Shown in pieces: positions 22,701-32,420 of a stretch of 64,000 nucleotides of DNA. Both the position numbers and the translations under genes were made by a program. The stretch covers positions 6,240,798 to 6,304,797 of the forward strand of contig JACAXG010000026.1 in assembly GCA_018881555.1 (NCBI GenBank), read 5' to 3'. The notes under the pieces were generated by a model that was not told the origin of the DNA, did not search any database, and saw only the letters and a list, made by a program, of their open reading frames with translations. The stretch comes from Amblyornis subalaris (Eukaryota; Chordata; Aves; Passeriformes; Ptilonorhynchidae). Position 1 is the stretch's first letter, and each line of letters begins with the position of its first letter.

Positions 22701-25700
22701 CATCAGGAAGAGAATGCAAAGACTTGAGATAGAGCAAAATTTTAGTAAAGCAGAAGGATAGCTGTTGCGTCCCTTCCAACTCAGCATATTCTATGATCTG
22801 CTGCAGGAATGCACTGGAGCTTCTCTACTACATGAAGAAGTGCAAGTTAGAGCATAAATGCACTGTGTATAATGATTTTAAACTTCATTTCATCTGAGGC
22901 CGTTACTTTACGGATGCACCAAAGCCATCTGTCTTCTTCACGCTGCCCACTCTCCTTGTGGCCTTGCAGCTCTTGGGGCTGTGGTCACATCTGTGTGTCT
23001 GCCTAGCAACCTGCACACATAAAATGACAGGAAATCTGAGCTTGGTTCCAGCAAGGTGGACAAAGCAGTGGATGTACCAGTGCCAAACCTGTTTCCATCA
23101 CGAGCAAGGGGTGTGCTTTCCACATCCTGGCTGCGATGTGCAAGCCTGTACACTTGATATAAGGGAAGCCTGTGTTTATTGTGAAATAGGGAGAATCTTG
23201 CTCCAGGCCTTTTTGAGTAGCTTGTTTTGTGTCACTATATGGATTCTTTTTCAGGGCTGAATTGAGGAAAATTTGTTGTTTGGAAGCATGTTTGCCTAGA
23301 GGCATGCAGATAAGCCTTTTCAGAGGAGTAAGACAAGCAGAAAAGACAAACAAATGCAAAAAACTCATTGAGATTTCTGGAAAAGATTCATTTGTCCACT
23401 CCCTGTAGATAGAGGAGCCCTTATAACTCACGACAGAGTAAATTGTTTCCAACCCAGGACTTCTGAGGAATTCTGTCTATCCTGGCACACTTCGTTGCTG
23501 TTCCATTTTACAGTGAGGGAGTAATGGTAAGGTGGCTATCTAGTAACTTGAAAACCTGCTGCTGAAAATGTTTGGTTTAGATTTGTGTTGTACAAAAAAT
23601 TGTACAAAATTGTATTGTACAAAAAAATAGTATGGCTTGAAAGATGTATCTGCCTGTTGGATGTAATTCCAACTTTGCATTGTGTTGGGTAACNGGATCT
23701 GCTCAGGATCTCTTCAGCAGTGACAAGTCTGACTAGTGGCATGATTTCCATACAGGAAAAGTTTGTCACAGAACACTTACAGTGAAAAACTGCATATGGC
23801 TTGTTTCTAAAACGTAAAAATGTATTTTTATAGGTCTAACAAGAAGCCTAACTATAACTTCAGTTGACCAATCAATGTTTGAAAAAGCACAAGGAGAGAA
23901 AGTTACATTACCATGTACTTTTGAACTCTCGGAAGAAGATGAAGGCCCACTAGATATTGAGTGGGTATTGATACCAGCAGATAATCAAAAGAGGGAACAA
24001 ATAGTAAGTAGAGACTTCTTTTTGGACGGTATTAATTTAGTTGTTTGAGTAGGTCAATGTATGGGTTTTGTTACTGACTTTTTAAACTTCCACCTTTTCA
24101 GGCTGGGATGCTTGTGATCTTAAATTGCTTTGAAGCACCAGTCATATGAAATATAGTGGAAGTTTTGAAATACCAGATTAAGCATGAAATGTCAAGACAT
24201 TTTTCACTATAAACTTGCTTTCTAGTGAAGAACTCCCAAATTAAATACTCTTCAGTTCCAAAAAGCAAACTTTGCTTTTGTACCTGCATTATCTTCCTCA
24301 TTGAAAACAGATTTATGAGGATTTAATTCTAAATATATTAACTCTTTTAGTTATTAATGCTTTCCTGTCTTTGGAAGCCTTATCAGTAAGATGATTCATA
24401 TTAGTAGGCAGGTTTTGCAGAATTATGTTAGAGCAATTCTAAACAGTTTTCAGTCAGAAGTCAATGCTGACGTATTGGTGCTTGGTCAGGTGTTTGGTTG
24501 GAGTATTCACTATAATGCTGTGTGTGGTGATATTTTGAAGATGGAGATATTTGACCATGTCATATTTCTGGGATTAAAACTATAGAAAGAAACTCAAGAA
24601 ACCGAAGAGAGCAAATTATTTTAAATGTTTGCATGTGGAGTGGATTTCTGAACCGTATTTCTTTTTTTTTAATAGATAATTATGTATGCTGTAGACAGGA
24701 TTTATAATCATTATTATGCTGCTATGAATGGGCGAATGCAGTTTACTAATCCTGATCCCAAATCTGGTGATGGTTCATTGGATATCCAGAATTTAAAGGC
24801 AGCAGACACTGGCACGTACCAGTGCAAAGTGAAGAAGGCTCCTGGAGTTCAAAGCAAAAAAATACAGTTGACTGTACTTGGTAAGATAATTTCTTTTGTT
24901 ACATTTTTGGTGATGTTTTTTATGTGCTTGTTCCATCCTATCTTTGATGTCTGAAATGAAAACTTCAGTTGGGCAGAGTTGTACTGAATCTATGGTGATT
25001 ATGGTCGTTATTGAGACCTTGGGGGGGTGGACATAATTCTGTTCTGGGAGATGAAGAGAATAATATTCAGAATAATGAGCGCTTTTAAAAGTTCTGCGCC
25101 TGGCTTTTATTTCATAGAAATGGTTTGTGGCACCAACTTTATCTTTCACAAAATGTACTGGCCTTCTAGAACACAACTAGTAAGCATTTTGATTGTGATT
25201 GTTATTAATTCAGTGATGTTTTGTTTATTAGTAAAGCCAGCAAGGACTAAATGTTCCATTGAAGGATCACAGGAGATTGGAAAGGACGTTACCTTGAAAT
25301 GTGCTTCACAAGAAGGATCCCCACTTCTATCTTATGACTGGAGGAGAATATCTGGCACACAGGCACTTCCCACCACTTCTGTGCTGAGTACTGTCAAACT
25401 TCATTTATTACTCTGAAATACTTTAAAAGATTGCAGTAGTATTTTTGGCTTTTCTTGACTTGTGAGCATGGTTAGTATTAATATAGAGTAGTCAAGTTTA
25501 AATGTCACTTCTGCCCTCTCACTGGGTAACAAATTGACTTTGAAACAAGCTGGAGTTTATTTTGATTTTTAATTCATGCTGGGAAATGTTCCAAGCTTCA
25601 AGTAGAGATTCTTACCATTAGGCTGCAGTATCATGCTCACCTGTGCCCACGTGTTGTGAGTTCTCCTGCTTGCTGATGTTTTTGCTTTTGTGCTCAAATC

Positions 25701-27548
25701 GACGTACAGAATTGAGATGTGGCTTCAGTTTGATTTAAAACAGGCAAAAAATCTCCAGGTTTTTGTGCTCTATTAGAGTATGTAATACCTTAAAAGACAG
25801 ATCCATAAAAATCAGCTACAAAAGAAGAACCTAATACTGTTCTTCATTTTGCACTTGACTCCTGTTAGTAGTATTTGATGTCTCTTATTTCTTGTTTTGA
25901 CAGTGAGTGGTTGATCATTAATGTCCTTCTCTGTACCACTCAAGACTTCAGGCTACTATTGTTATGCCCCTTCTTTCTCCACGTCCCAAACTTGGCTCAT
26001 GGTAACAAAAAGATCAATTGACAATATCAGTGCTGGACAAGAATGAGTGGGAAATATTGCAAGAGTGACCTGTAACTCNATAAAACGATGTTAGTTTTGG
26101 GCTTGTGTGAATGTAGGTTTTGGGGACACTGAGGGTATTCTCAAGAATCTAGACACTACCTAACTTGTTCAGCAGGTAGAGCAAGTCAAATGCATTTCTA
26201 ACAGGGTGAGACTTTTACAAACAATAATATTTTACAGCGTGAAAGAACTTTCCTTTAATCTGGATCTTCTTAATATGGCATTTTTAAGTTAAGATTTCAC
26301 ATATGTGCTGGATTAATATTTTTGTAGTGTTGAATATGGAATTATACTTGGGAAAATGGTAAACATGTACCTTCTGTTGTTTGTAGATAAAAATACAGGG
26401 GAGCTGCTTCTGAAAAATGCCTCTCGAGAGTATTCTGGTACATACAACTGTGTGGCCTCAAACAGAGTTGGCACGGATGAATGTTCTGTTGAGCTGAATG
26501 TCACCCCTCGTAAGTGTTTGCTGTGTAATAGTCACATACTGTTATGTGTATTAAAACTGAACAGTCTTTTTCTCTAAACTCCTAAAAGGTTAAAAACCCC
26601 CATGCTGTTATGTAACTTGGGGGTGCCCTTCAAGTCTCACTGTTTTAAGTGCATGGGATTGAGCACAGCCCCTCTGATTCAGTGATGTACTGTTGACCTG
26701 CATCATGTGAAACATCCTGGGCTTAATGTTAAGAGAGAGTTGGTCTTACAACTTGGACATTTAACAGACAGTGTTGTTATTTGTCTATTCTAGCCGTAAA
26801 TACAGCTGGTATAATTGCTGGAGCTATTATAGGAACTCTGCTGGGTCTTTCTGTACTGTGTTTTCTCGTCGTCTGTTTCTGTAAGAAGCACAGAGAGAAG
26901 AAGTATGAGAAAGAAGTACATCATGATATCAGGTAACAACATGTCTCTAGTTTCTGAGCAGTATTATTGGAAGATTAACTTTTAAATGTGTATTTCTGCA
27001 AGTAAGTTACTTAACAGTTGAGATTTCTGTCTTAATCTGGAAAGCTTATTATAACATACTAATGGCTTGTCAGAGAACTTTTTGTAGTTTGTCTAATTTC
27101 AGTAAACATTTTAAAGGCAATGAATATTGTTTTTTTTTTTTGTTACTTTAAAGGAAGATGTAAAGATTTTTTTGGCTACTGCATCAGAATAGAAAGAAAC
27201 AGAGTGAATATTTGTTTTATGGTAATGGTGACTGAACTCTTGTTCTGCCACTGATTTTTTTGGGGTTTTGTTTATTTCAGAGAAGATGTTCCGCCTCCAA
27301 AAAGTCGCAGTTCAACGGCTCGCAGCTACATCGGCAGCAATCGTTCTTCCCTGGGCTCCATGTCTCCCTCCAACATGGAAGGATATACCAAAACTCCATA
27401 CAGCCAAGTCCCAAGTGAAGACTTCGAACGTGCTCCTGGTCAAAACCCAACCTTTGCACCTTCAAAGGTAGCTGCACCTAATTTAAGTAGAATGGGAGCT
27501 GTTCCTGTGATGATTCCAGCACAAAGCAAAGATGGGTCGATAGTATAA
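7672..27548 (+). CDS. CXADR: CXADR (CAR), Ig-superfamily cell adhesion molecule; seven coding exons, 372 residues
   Basis: CXADR is a single-pass adhesion protein of epithelial tight junctions and cardiac intercalated discs; in mammals it also serves as a virus receptor. Exons 7672-7729, 23834-24003, 24676-24880, 25232-25387, 26387-26509, 26794-26932 and 27281-27548 join in frame to 1119 nt including the stop. All introns are GT-AG, with phases 1, 0, 1, 1, 1, 2. The protein shows a signal peptide (about 1-20), a V-type Ig domain (Cys47 and Cys126, Trp63, DTGTYQC), a C2-type Ig domain with four cysteines (152, 168, 218, 229), a transmembrane helix (about 243-266) and a tail with [15 protein letters not shown] and a C-terminal SIV PDZ ligand. 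It is 7 residues longer than the human 365-residue protein, mostly at the signal peptide. The ATG lies in a good Kozak context (GCCGCGCCATGG). No exon contains an ambiguous base or a premature stop. Confidence 0.97.
9674..10035 (-). mobile_element. Solo LTR remnant, avian ERVL-like
   Basis: The sequence opens with TGTGGTTTAACCC and continues with diverged versions of blocks typical of a widespread avian ERVL-type LTR read on its reverse strand: GTGGGTGGAGATGAAGACAG then TTTAATGGGG, an A-rich run, TTCATTCACCACTTCCC, and GGTGACTTGGGAAGACAAA. No internal retroviral coding sequence or second LTR is adjacent, so it is a solo, truncated and decayed LTR. It carries no protein-coding capacity. The subfamily is uncertain. 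Confidence 0.75.
11706..11722. repeat. C homopolymer tract
   Basis: Eleven C, one G, then five C. It is a G4-prone, sequencing-error-prone low-complexity tract within intron 1. Confidence 0.9.
12899..12922. repeat. (GT)8 microsatellite followed by (AT)n
   Basis: Eight GT units run straight into an alternating TA run. It is a short dinucleotide microsatellite in intron 1. Confidence 0.9.
13200..13470. promoter_or_regulatory. Candidate conserved intronic element
   Basis: This non-repetitive intronic stretch is rich in recognisable factor-binding cores, including CTGACAGATGTG, ATGGCTGCTCAG and AATCATGTGACTTGATTGC. It has no coding frame. Its texture resembles a conserved non-coding element. 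No alignment could be made, so this is a candidate only. Confidence 0.25.
13777..13814. repeat. 19-bp tandem duplication
   Basis: AGGTTGTTGCCCCTTCCAG (13777-13795) is repeated at 13796-13814 with one T-to-A change. It lies in intron 1. Confidence 0.88.
14850..14935. repeat. TG/TTTG/GTT-rich simple-sequence tract
   Basis: A run of TGTGTG, TTTGGTTTGG-type and GTTGTTGTTG units, of a kind common in bird introns. A similar tract is present at 30108-30172. Confidence 0.8.
18767..18835 (-). mobile_element. Short CR1 3'-end fragment
   Basis: The pattern GTTGGACGTGACCTCAG followed by CGTCCAACCTTCTGCTCC and CATCAACACTGAG follows the reverse complement of an avian CR1 3' UTR. It is highly diverged and contains a near-perfect inverted repeat. 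Confidence 0.6.
19020..20080 (-). mobile_element. Decayed CR1 LINE, ORF2 endonuclease region
   Basis: Reverse-strand translation gives relics of the CR1 apurinic-like endonuclease. About 19897-19675 encodes VWGSSHDW, then DAYKLFKK. The segment 19666-19397 encodes [13 protein letters not shown], then [17 protein letters not shown]. These line up with the consensus order [25 protein letters not shown] and VGVCYRPP. The part after that, corresponding to the GDFNHPDICW motif, is badly eroded. Lower coordinates (19245-19310) still match the downstream CR1 nucleotide sequence (TTTCATGGTCACTGCAG). Frames are interrupted and the reverse-transcriptase part is missing, so the element is dead. Confidence 0.85.
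20081..21600. other. Intron 1 segment, no gene recognised
   Basis: Pyrimidine-rich and A-rich stretches (for example A runs at about 20275-20292 and 20537-20547), with no convincing coding exon. The part at 20290-20450 has a repeat-like texture and may extend the neighbouring interspersed repeat, but I could not assign it. Confidence 0.4.
21731..21845 (+). CDS. Exon-like ORF A, unassigned, nested in CXADR intron 1
   Basis: An open frame is flanked by a good acceptor (TTGTGGAACTTCAG|ATGG) and a strong donor (AGGAA|GTAAGT). It reads [16 protein letters not shown], then [18 protein letters not shown], then RLLR, a mostly helical, charged sequence. The start is phase 1, so an upstream exon is required; I did not find it with confidence. 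The frame is also open further upstream to about 21586, in Cys-rich and probably non-coding sequence. I do not recognise the protein. It could be a small nested gene, a copied gene fragment, or chance. Confidence 0.4.
21923..22034 (+). CDS. Exon-like ORF B with stop, continues ORF A
   Basis: After a 77-nt GT-AG interval with a pyrimidine-rich acceptor (CTTTAATATAG), the frame of ORF A continues as [20 protein letters not shown], then [17 protein letters not shown] and TGA. The junction codon AA|T is completed across the splice. Joined A+B gives about 75 codons, acidic and helix-prone, like the C-terminus of a coiled-coil protein. No poly(A) signal is evident just downstream. Family unknown. 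Confidence 0.4.
22745..22800 (+). mobile_element. CR1 3' tail fragment
   Basis: GTCCCTTCCAACTCAGCATA followed by TTCTATGATCTG is the terminal part of an avian CR1 3' UTR with its octamer-like TTCTATGAT end, in sense orientation. Confidence 0.75.
23588..23627. repeat. Imperfect TTGTACAAAA repeat
   Basis: About three imperfect copies of TTGTACAAAA (itself a near-palindrome, TTGTACAA). They lie 210 bp upstream of CXADR exon 2. Confidence 0.75.
23834..24003 (+). CDS. CXADR: CXADR coding exon 2 (first half of V-type Ig domain)
   Basis: Residues 20-76. Key landmarks are TLPC (Cys47, first Ig cysteine), [10 protein letters not shown] (Trp63) and PADNQK. The acceptor is TTTTTATAG and the donor is ATA|GTAAGT, phase 0. 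The intron splitting the V domain is a feature of the CTX/JAM-like family to which CXADR belongs. Confidence 0.97.
24676..24880 (+). CDS. CXADR: CXADR coding exon 3 (second half of V-type Ig domain)
   Basis: Residues 77-144. It carries [18 protein letters not shown] (Cys126) and KVKKAPGV, all close to mammalian CXADR. The acceptor is TTTTTTTTTAATAG; the donor is CTTG|GTAAGA, phase 1. The position aligned to the mammalian domain-1 N-glycosylation sequon reads DIQNLK, so that sequon is absent. Confidence 0.97.
25232..25387 (+). CDS. CXADR: CXADR coding exon 4 (first half of C2-type Ig domain)
   Basis: Residues 145-196 plus one base. It contains Cys152, Cys168 (TLKCAS) and Trp181 (YDWRR). Its donor is CTGA|GTACTG, weaker than the other donors of the gene. 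This placement makes the exon the right length against the mammalian protein and keeps the phase (1) needed by exon 5. Read-through would add about ten residues and stop at 25414. Confidence 0.93.
26387..26509 (+). CDS. CXADR: CXADR coding exon 5 (second half of C2-type Ig domain)
   Basis: Residues 197-237. It carries [13 protein letters not shown] (Cys218, with the N207-A-S sequon shared with mammals), Cys229 and an NVT sequon at Asn234. The acceptor is TTTGTAG and the donor is CCTC|GTAAGT, phase 1. Confidence 0.97.
26794..26932 (+). CDS. CXADR: CXADR coding exon 6 (transmembrane segment)
   Basis: Residues 238-284. [15 protein letters not shown] start and a hydrophobic run to CFC form the single membrane helix, followed by the basic stop-transfer [12 protein letters not shown] and HHDIR. 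Two juxtamembrane cysteines (265, 267) replace the adjacent Cys pair of mammals, which is palmitoylated there. Donor CAG|GTAACA, phase 2. Confidence 0.97.
27281..27548 (+). CDS. CXADR: CXADR coding exon 7 (cytoplasmic tail, GSIV end)
   Basis: Residues 284-372. The tail keeps [32 protein letters not shown] and [20 protein letters not shown], nearly identical to mammals; the variable part is only [17 protein letters not shown]. The stop TAA is at 27546-27548. An in-frame AAG|GTAGCT at 27467/27468 is the internal donor used for the alternative exon 8. Confidence 0.97.
27468..27473 (+). promoter_or_regulatory. CXADR: Internal alternative 5' splice site in CXADR exon 7
   Basis: AAG|GTAGCT at codon 346/347, phase 0. 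Splicing from here to 39977 keeps frame and replaces the last 26 residues by 13 new ones. The same internal site generates the CAREx8 isoform in mammals. Confidence 0.8.
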
Positions 27549-29511
27549 AATATTATTAATTTAAAAGCTGTTTTTTAAAGTGTTCATTGTAAGTATTAGA
27601 GAAAACTACTGTGTTCCATCCCTCATTTAAACACTGGCATGAAATTTTCCTTGGAGAAAATGAACAAGTTCGTTTGAAAAGCCACCAATTCTCATATTTA
27701 ATTTTCAGCTTTTTAGTATATGACAGTTGAACTATTTGCTAAAAGCGTTGAAGTTCCTGGTAAATATCGGACACGGAAGGTATTTGGACCTCTGGTAGGT
27801 TGCTGAGGAGGCACTGACACTGTCAGCTGATGTGCAGTTCTGAACGTGTAACCGTGAGACACAAGTGAGAAGTAGCAAAAGCATTTCATGTGTAGACCAT
27901 GAAGTTTCTCAGAGCTCCTGAAACTTTATCCTCAGTTGTGGAATAACAGAACTATTTGAACTTGGCCACTGTCTGATGTAGTTGCAGGGGGCTGAAATAC
28001 CAAGGATGACTTGGAATTTTGTTCAAACTGAGTCTTTATGGGGTTCTTTAACCTGGTAATGTGTTTGGAGCACTTGAGCTCTTATTTCAGGGGCAGCCAG
28101 TTATTTGATTGGTTCAGTTAATTTAATTAATCTGTTCTGAGTTTAAAATGTCAGTGAGTGGAAGTGTGACAGGAGACCTTGCAGGTTCTTTGAAACACAA
28201 ATTTTTCTATAATAACTAGTTCTAGTCATGTCAGATAACTTAATACTTATGTTATCTAATGCAAGAGGTCCTATCAGTTCGTTGGTAGTGGTATCTAAGC
28301 TCTAAAATCTATAGATCAACTGTTACTGTCACAGTAAGAATGAATGAATGTGTATTTATACAGGTCTTTAAGTTAATTGTACCTTGCATTTTCCAACACC
28401 TGTTTAGATACTAAGGCAGTGCTCTTAGGTTTTTTTCCAAAGCAGTTTCCTAGAAGCTCCATGGGGATTTAATGGAAGCTGTTAAGTAACTAGTATTTGA
28501 TATCTGTCCTCTTGCTGTAACATCACTGTGGAAACAACTCTTCCCACATACACTTGAACAGCAGTCAGCCTTTACTCAAGATGCTAATGTCTGGCTGTAT
28601 GAAGCTGCAAGGAGTTCAAAGCTCATTTCTCCTTGCCTCTTCAACAGTCCTAAATATTCTGAACCAGCGTTCAGACTGTGGAGAGCAAGAGTTTCATGTA
28701 GCTGAGAGGAAATAGTTATCCAGAATTGTTGATACAAATCTCATGTTGCAAGATTAAAAATGCTTCTTCCCAATTTTGCAAATTTAAAGCAATACAGGAA
28801 AAACAGNACAATTCCTTGTCTTACTTTCACATGTGTTTAAGGACTTCTGATAGCTTCTGATGACTGATATTATAGATGTTATATAAGCTTCATCTAAAAC
28901 TTAGTGCAGTTTGAATCTGTGAATTTTTTCTTCCTTCCTGTTTTCTACCTTCTTTATCCTGTGCTGGGGAACAGGTGGGAGGAGAGTCCCTTCAGCTTAT
29001 TTTAGCTNGAGATGTTGAACTGCAAGGTATTTTGGAAAACTGTAAAAGCATTATAGTATGTGGCACTGATGTTGATGAAGGAAATATCTGAATAGCCTGT
29101 TGAAAGAGGTTAGGATTATTTGTGTGTAGCAATAGAGTGAGAGAAAACAACGTTTCCCCAAACTTCTAGGTTTAGTGTCTGCTTTTTTGTAGCTGCTTAT
29201 AGATCTGTGATGAATTCTTTGGCTTACTACTAAATGTTTGTCCTATCTGTAAATAGGTGCACAATTTTTGGCTGGCACTATTAATGTAAAGAAATTCCCC
29301 TGCCCATGGCAGAGTAGTTGGTACAAGGTCATCTTTAAGCTCCTTACAACCCAAACAATTTCATTATTTTAACATGCCCTTCATACTGAATTTAGAAACT
29401 TGAATGGCTAGTAAGTATTACAGAGTTAGTTTTACACATTTGGGACTCTTTTAGATTGTAAACTGATACTGTTAAGAGATCAGATTTTTTATCTTTCATG
29501 TGTGCCTTGTC

Positions 29512-29517
29512 AATAAA
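29512..29517 (+). terminator. CXADR: Poly(A) signal AATAAA (proximal candidate)
   Basis: CAATAAACTTTGCCTGATTG is followed by a U-rich stretch (CAGTTTTTATGAG), about 1.96 kb after the stop codon. A good candidate for a proximal cleavage site. Confidence 0.6.
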
Positions 29518-31667
29518 CTTTGCCTGATTGTAACTTCAGTTTTTATGAGATTTCTGGTGCCTAAACATACTGTATGAACAGGTGCTTAGATGATGGTACA
29601 ATTCTTAAAACATGACACTGTGATCTGNTTTCTTGATTCTTATGTACTATTTATACCTCTTCATGCCTATTTTTGGATGTGAACTTCAGTGTCTCTCTCT
29701 GTATTGTTCTGTATTTCAAATCGTCACTTACTCCTTCAATTGCTAATTATGATTTGAGTGTTTATGTTCCTGGAAACTGTTCAGCTGTTGTACCAGTGAG
29801 ATGGGTGATTGACTTGTATTTGTGTGGTAAATAATAGGTTTAGTAATTGTGCCAAACATAGCTTCTGAAGAACAATAGATGAGGAGACATCTTTTTGCAT
29901 CCAATTATTGTGATAGAAGAGACTTCCAAGATGTTAATCATACACTGATTGTTTACCTTGAAACTAAGGCCTTCCTTAATGAAAAGGGTATAGTTACTAT
30001 AAATACAAGTTGAGTGCAAGACCGAATCACAGACTGAGAGAAAGCTATAAACCTAAGAACTGGGCAGCAAACCTACTNAATTTGGTTCTAAGCCATCTGT
30101 GGACCTATGTGTTTTTTGGTGGTTTGGGGGTTTTAAAATCTGTTTGTTTGTTTGTTTTGATTTGTTTTTGGTTTGGCCCGAGACCCTGTATCTTACAGTC
30201 AGGTAAGCGCTAGGACACTCAAACACAGAAACCTGTCTCAGTAAAGCACATAGAGCAGAGTTTACACATGCTTGATGCTCTGTCAGCTTGTGCAAAATAA
30301 TAAATGGACAGAAGGACAGCCTGATGTGCCCTCAGAGCCTGGCTGTTAGGCTTAGCAGCCTTGACAGTGTCTGTCTATTTATGTAATTGCATGGAAAAAT
30401 AAAAGAAATGGAATCTGACATAGTCCTTATCTGAAATATAGAACCTCTGGCTTGGGGTAAACTTTGCCTCGAGTTGCTATCCTCATGCCTTTTTGGATGG
30501 ATGCAACACTACTATGAAAGCATAATACTGCTACTATAAATTATAAGTTATTTCTTTTGTCACTAGATTGTTCACTTACACTGGATTATGATTCTCAAAA
30601 GCAGCTAGTGTATTTTAACAATAATTTCTAGCTGTGTAGGAGATGAACTGGTTAAACATGTGAGGTGTCCGATGTGACAGAGCTCTGCTGACGGAACACT
30701 TTTAGGAAGTAATGGCAGCTGATTACCAGTTAGGAGGTGGCATTTTTAANGTCTCATTTTATTAAAAAAATGGGGGGGGAAGGGGAGGGAGGGTGGTACC
30801 ATTGTGTAAATACTCTAAGTGAGCTCAAGAAACCTCTAGTTAATGTCATGACTGTAAACTTGCCTGTTGAGGACTACTATATATAGAAAGAAACCCCTCA
30901 ATTTTAGCATGGTGTGAATAAAGTGTTAGACTTGTAATACTGTAGAGGTTACNTAACACTTGTCCATACATTACAAAAGTTTTCATAAACTTTCTGCAGT
31001 GGGTATTTAAAGATACTTGTGTGAAACTTCCTTCCCTAAAAGCGACTACTTCTTCCAAAACTGTGTGGTGCACAGAAATGCCTTGTTGGAGGGGTAAAAC
31101 ATGACTTTTGAAAGAAATGTACAATGCATACGTCTTTATCAGCTCTTGATAGTCTCATTCATATTAGATGTATGCTTCCTGTTTAATAGTGCAAGTAAGA
31201 CTTCTGAATTGCAAGTTTTTCTGTAATGCTGAATATTGTATATTACTGGTTTCCATGACAAGCTTTTAGTTTTGTTCTGAGCAGTGTATATATTCTGGAT
31301 CACTCTAGGTCTTTGTTCCAGTCTAAAGATATTATGCTACTTGTGTCACTTAAACCTTGTTTTATACACTTGATAGGTGCTTTATGGGGCCCTTTGCTTA
31401 ATGGTCCCCTAGCATTGAGGCACAGCTCGGCTGAAATCAGAGCAATAACAACTTCCTGGGATCCAAAATGTTACGATGTTACGTTACACTTCTCATGCAC
31501 AAAGCACAGACTTTGAATATTGATATGAATTTCAGTATGAGGTTTTATATTCACACTTTTGGGGGAATGGTATTTTAAAATACAAGTATTGTGAGTGAAT
31601 TTGTAAAAAACCAAAATCCGAAATTTTAACATGCTGTAGTTCCATGACAGACTTGTGTACTTTTTGA

Positions 31668-31673
31668 AATAAA
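31668..31673 (+). terminator. CXADR: Poly(A) signal AATAAA (distal candidate)
   Basis: TTTTTGAAATAAAACTGTTGG followed by a GT/T-rich stretch (GTAGTCTGTCTTTATTTT). A strong distal candidate, with another AATAAA about 95 bp downstream. Confidence 0.55.
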
Positions 31674-32039
31674 ACTGTTGGAGAAAACAGTAGTCTGTCT
31701 TTATTTTAAAGCAGCACTTGTGTATGGCTTCAGCTTTCTCTTTATGTAATTGGAAGTGAACTAATAAATGTGGCTGTGTATACCACGCTGGCATGAATAA
31801 TTTTATTTATTGCTTTTTTTTCCCCCTTAGTTTCCAAGGCAAGTAAAACTTTAGCTATTTTGAAATACGCACTTTTATGTGGGGTTTTTAATTATAGATA
31901 TCAATAGTTTTTCTGAAACATAAGGCTGGAAAGGAACTCTAGATTAAATTTCATCCCTCTTTATTTTAGGTAGAACCAAAAATTCCTGGACCTGATTAAT
32001 CTTTGTCTTTTTAAGTTCAAACAAGCGGGTTGACAGCAC

Positions 32040-32420
32040 TCAAAGCATGTTGATAAAATGCTCGGGTTTTATATTGTCAGTTAATGTGCATCTTTTTCAA
32101 TTTCAGTGAAGTTGACTCGGGATACTCTGCACCCCTTGGCCTTGCAAACCAACTGGTTATTGTCCTTGTAATTTTACCTGAGATTGATGTGATTTCTCCA
32201 GTGTCATCTTGGCTATAAATCCAAAGTCTGGCATGGCTCTATTTGCATTAATGGCATGTATTAAGTTCATATCATTGGAGGCATAATTAGCTTACATTTG
32301 CTCATAATGTATGCATGTTTAAATGTTACAATGCATGCCTGTCTTCGCATGTTAGTGTGTACCTCTGCCATGCCAATGTTCCAGTCATTTCTTTGCGCAT
32401 ATAAAAAACCCAACACGTGT
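32040..32420. promoter_or_regulatory. Candidate conserved non-coding element with octamer site
   Basis: This non-repetitive AT-rich block contains a perfect POU octamer ATTTGCAT (32241-32248) running into a TTAATGG homeodomain core, several ATGCAT and TAATTAG cores, and no coding frame. The texture suggests a conserved enhancer-like element; this is inferred from composition only. Confidence 0.35.

Larger units (their letters stand above)
7730..23833 (+). other. CXADR: CXADR intron 1 (16.1 kb)
   Basis: This long first intron runs from the CpG-island donor to the TTTTTATAG acceptor. It holds an ERVL-like LTR relic (9.7 kb), a C tract (11.7 kb), a GT/AT microsatellite (12.9 kb), a conserved-looking block (13.2-13.5 kb), a 19-bp duplication (13.8 kb), a TTTG/GTT-rich tract (14.85 kb), CR1 relics (18.8-20.1 kb), an unassigned two-exon ORF (21.7-22.0 kb) and a CR1 tail (22.75 kb). 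Nothing recognisable was found in 14.95-18.75 kb beyond unremarkable AT-rich sequence. Confidence 0.9.
27549..31700 (+). other. CXADR: CXADR long 3' UTR of the exon 7 isoform
   Basis: This AT-rich stretch has no competing coding exon and several AATAAA hexamers, as expected for the long CXADR 3' UTR. The outer limit is inferred from the last convincing signal at 31668; the shorter form would end near 29.54 kb. It contains ATTTA elements and a TTTG-rich tract at about 30.1 kb. Confidence 0.6.
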
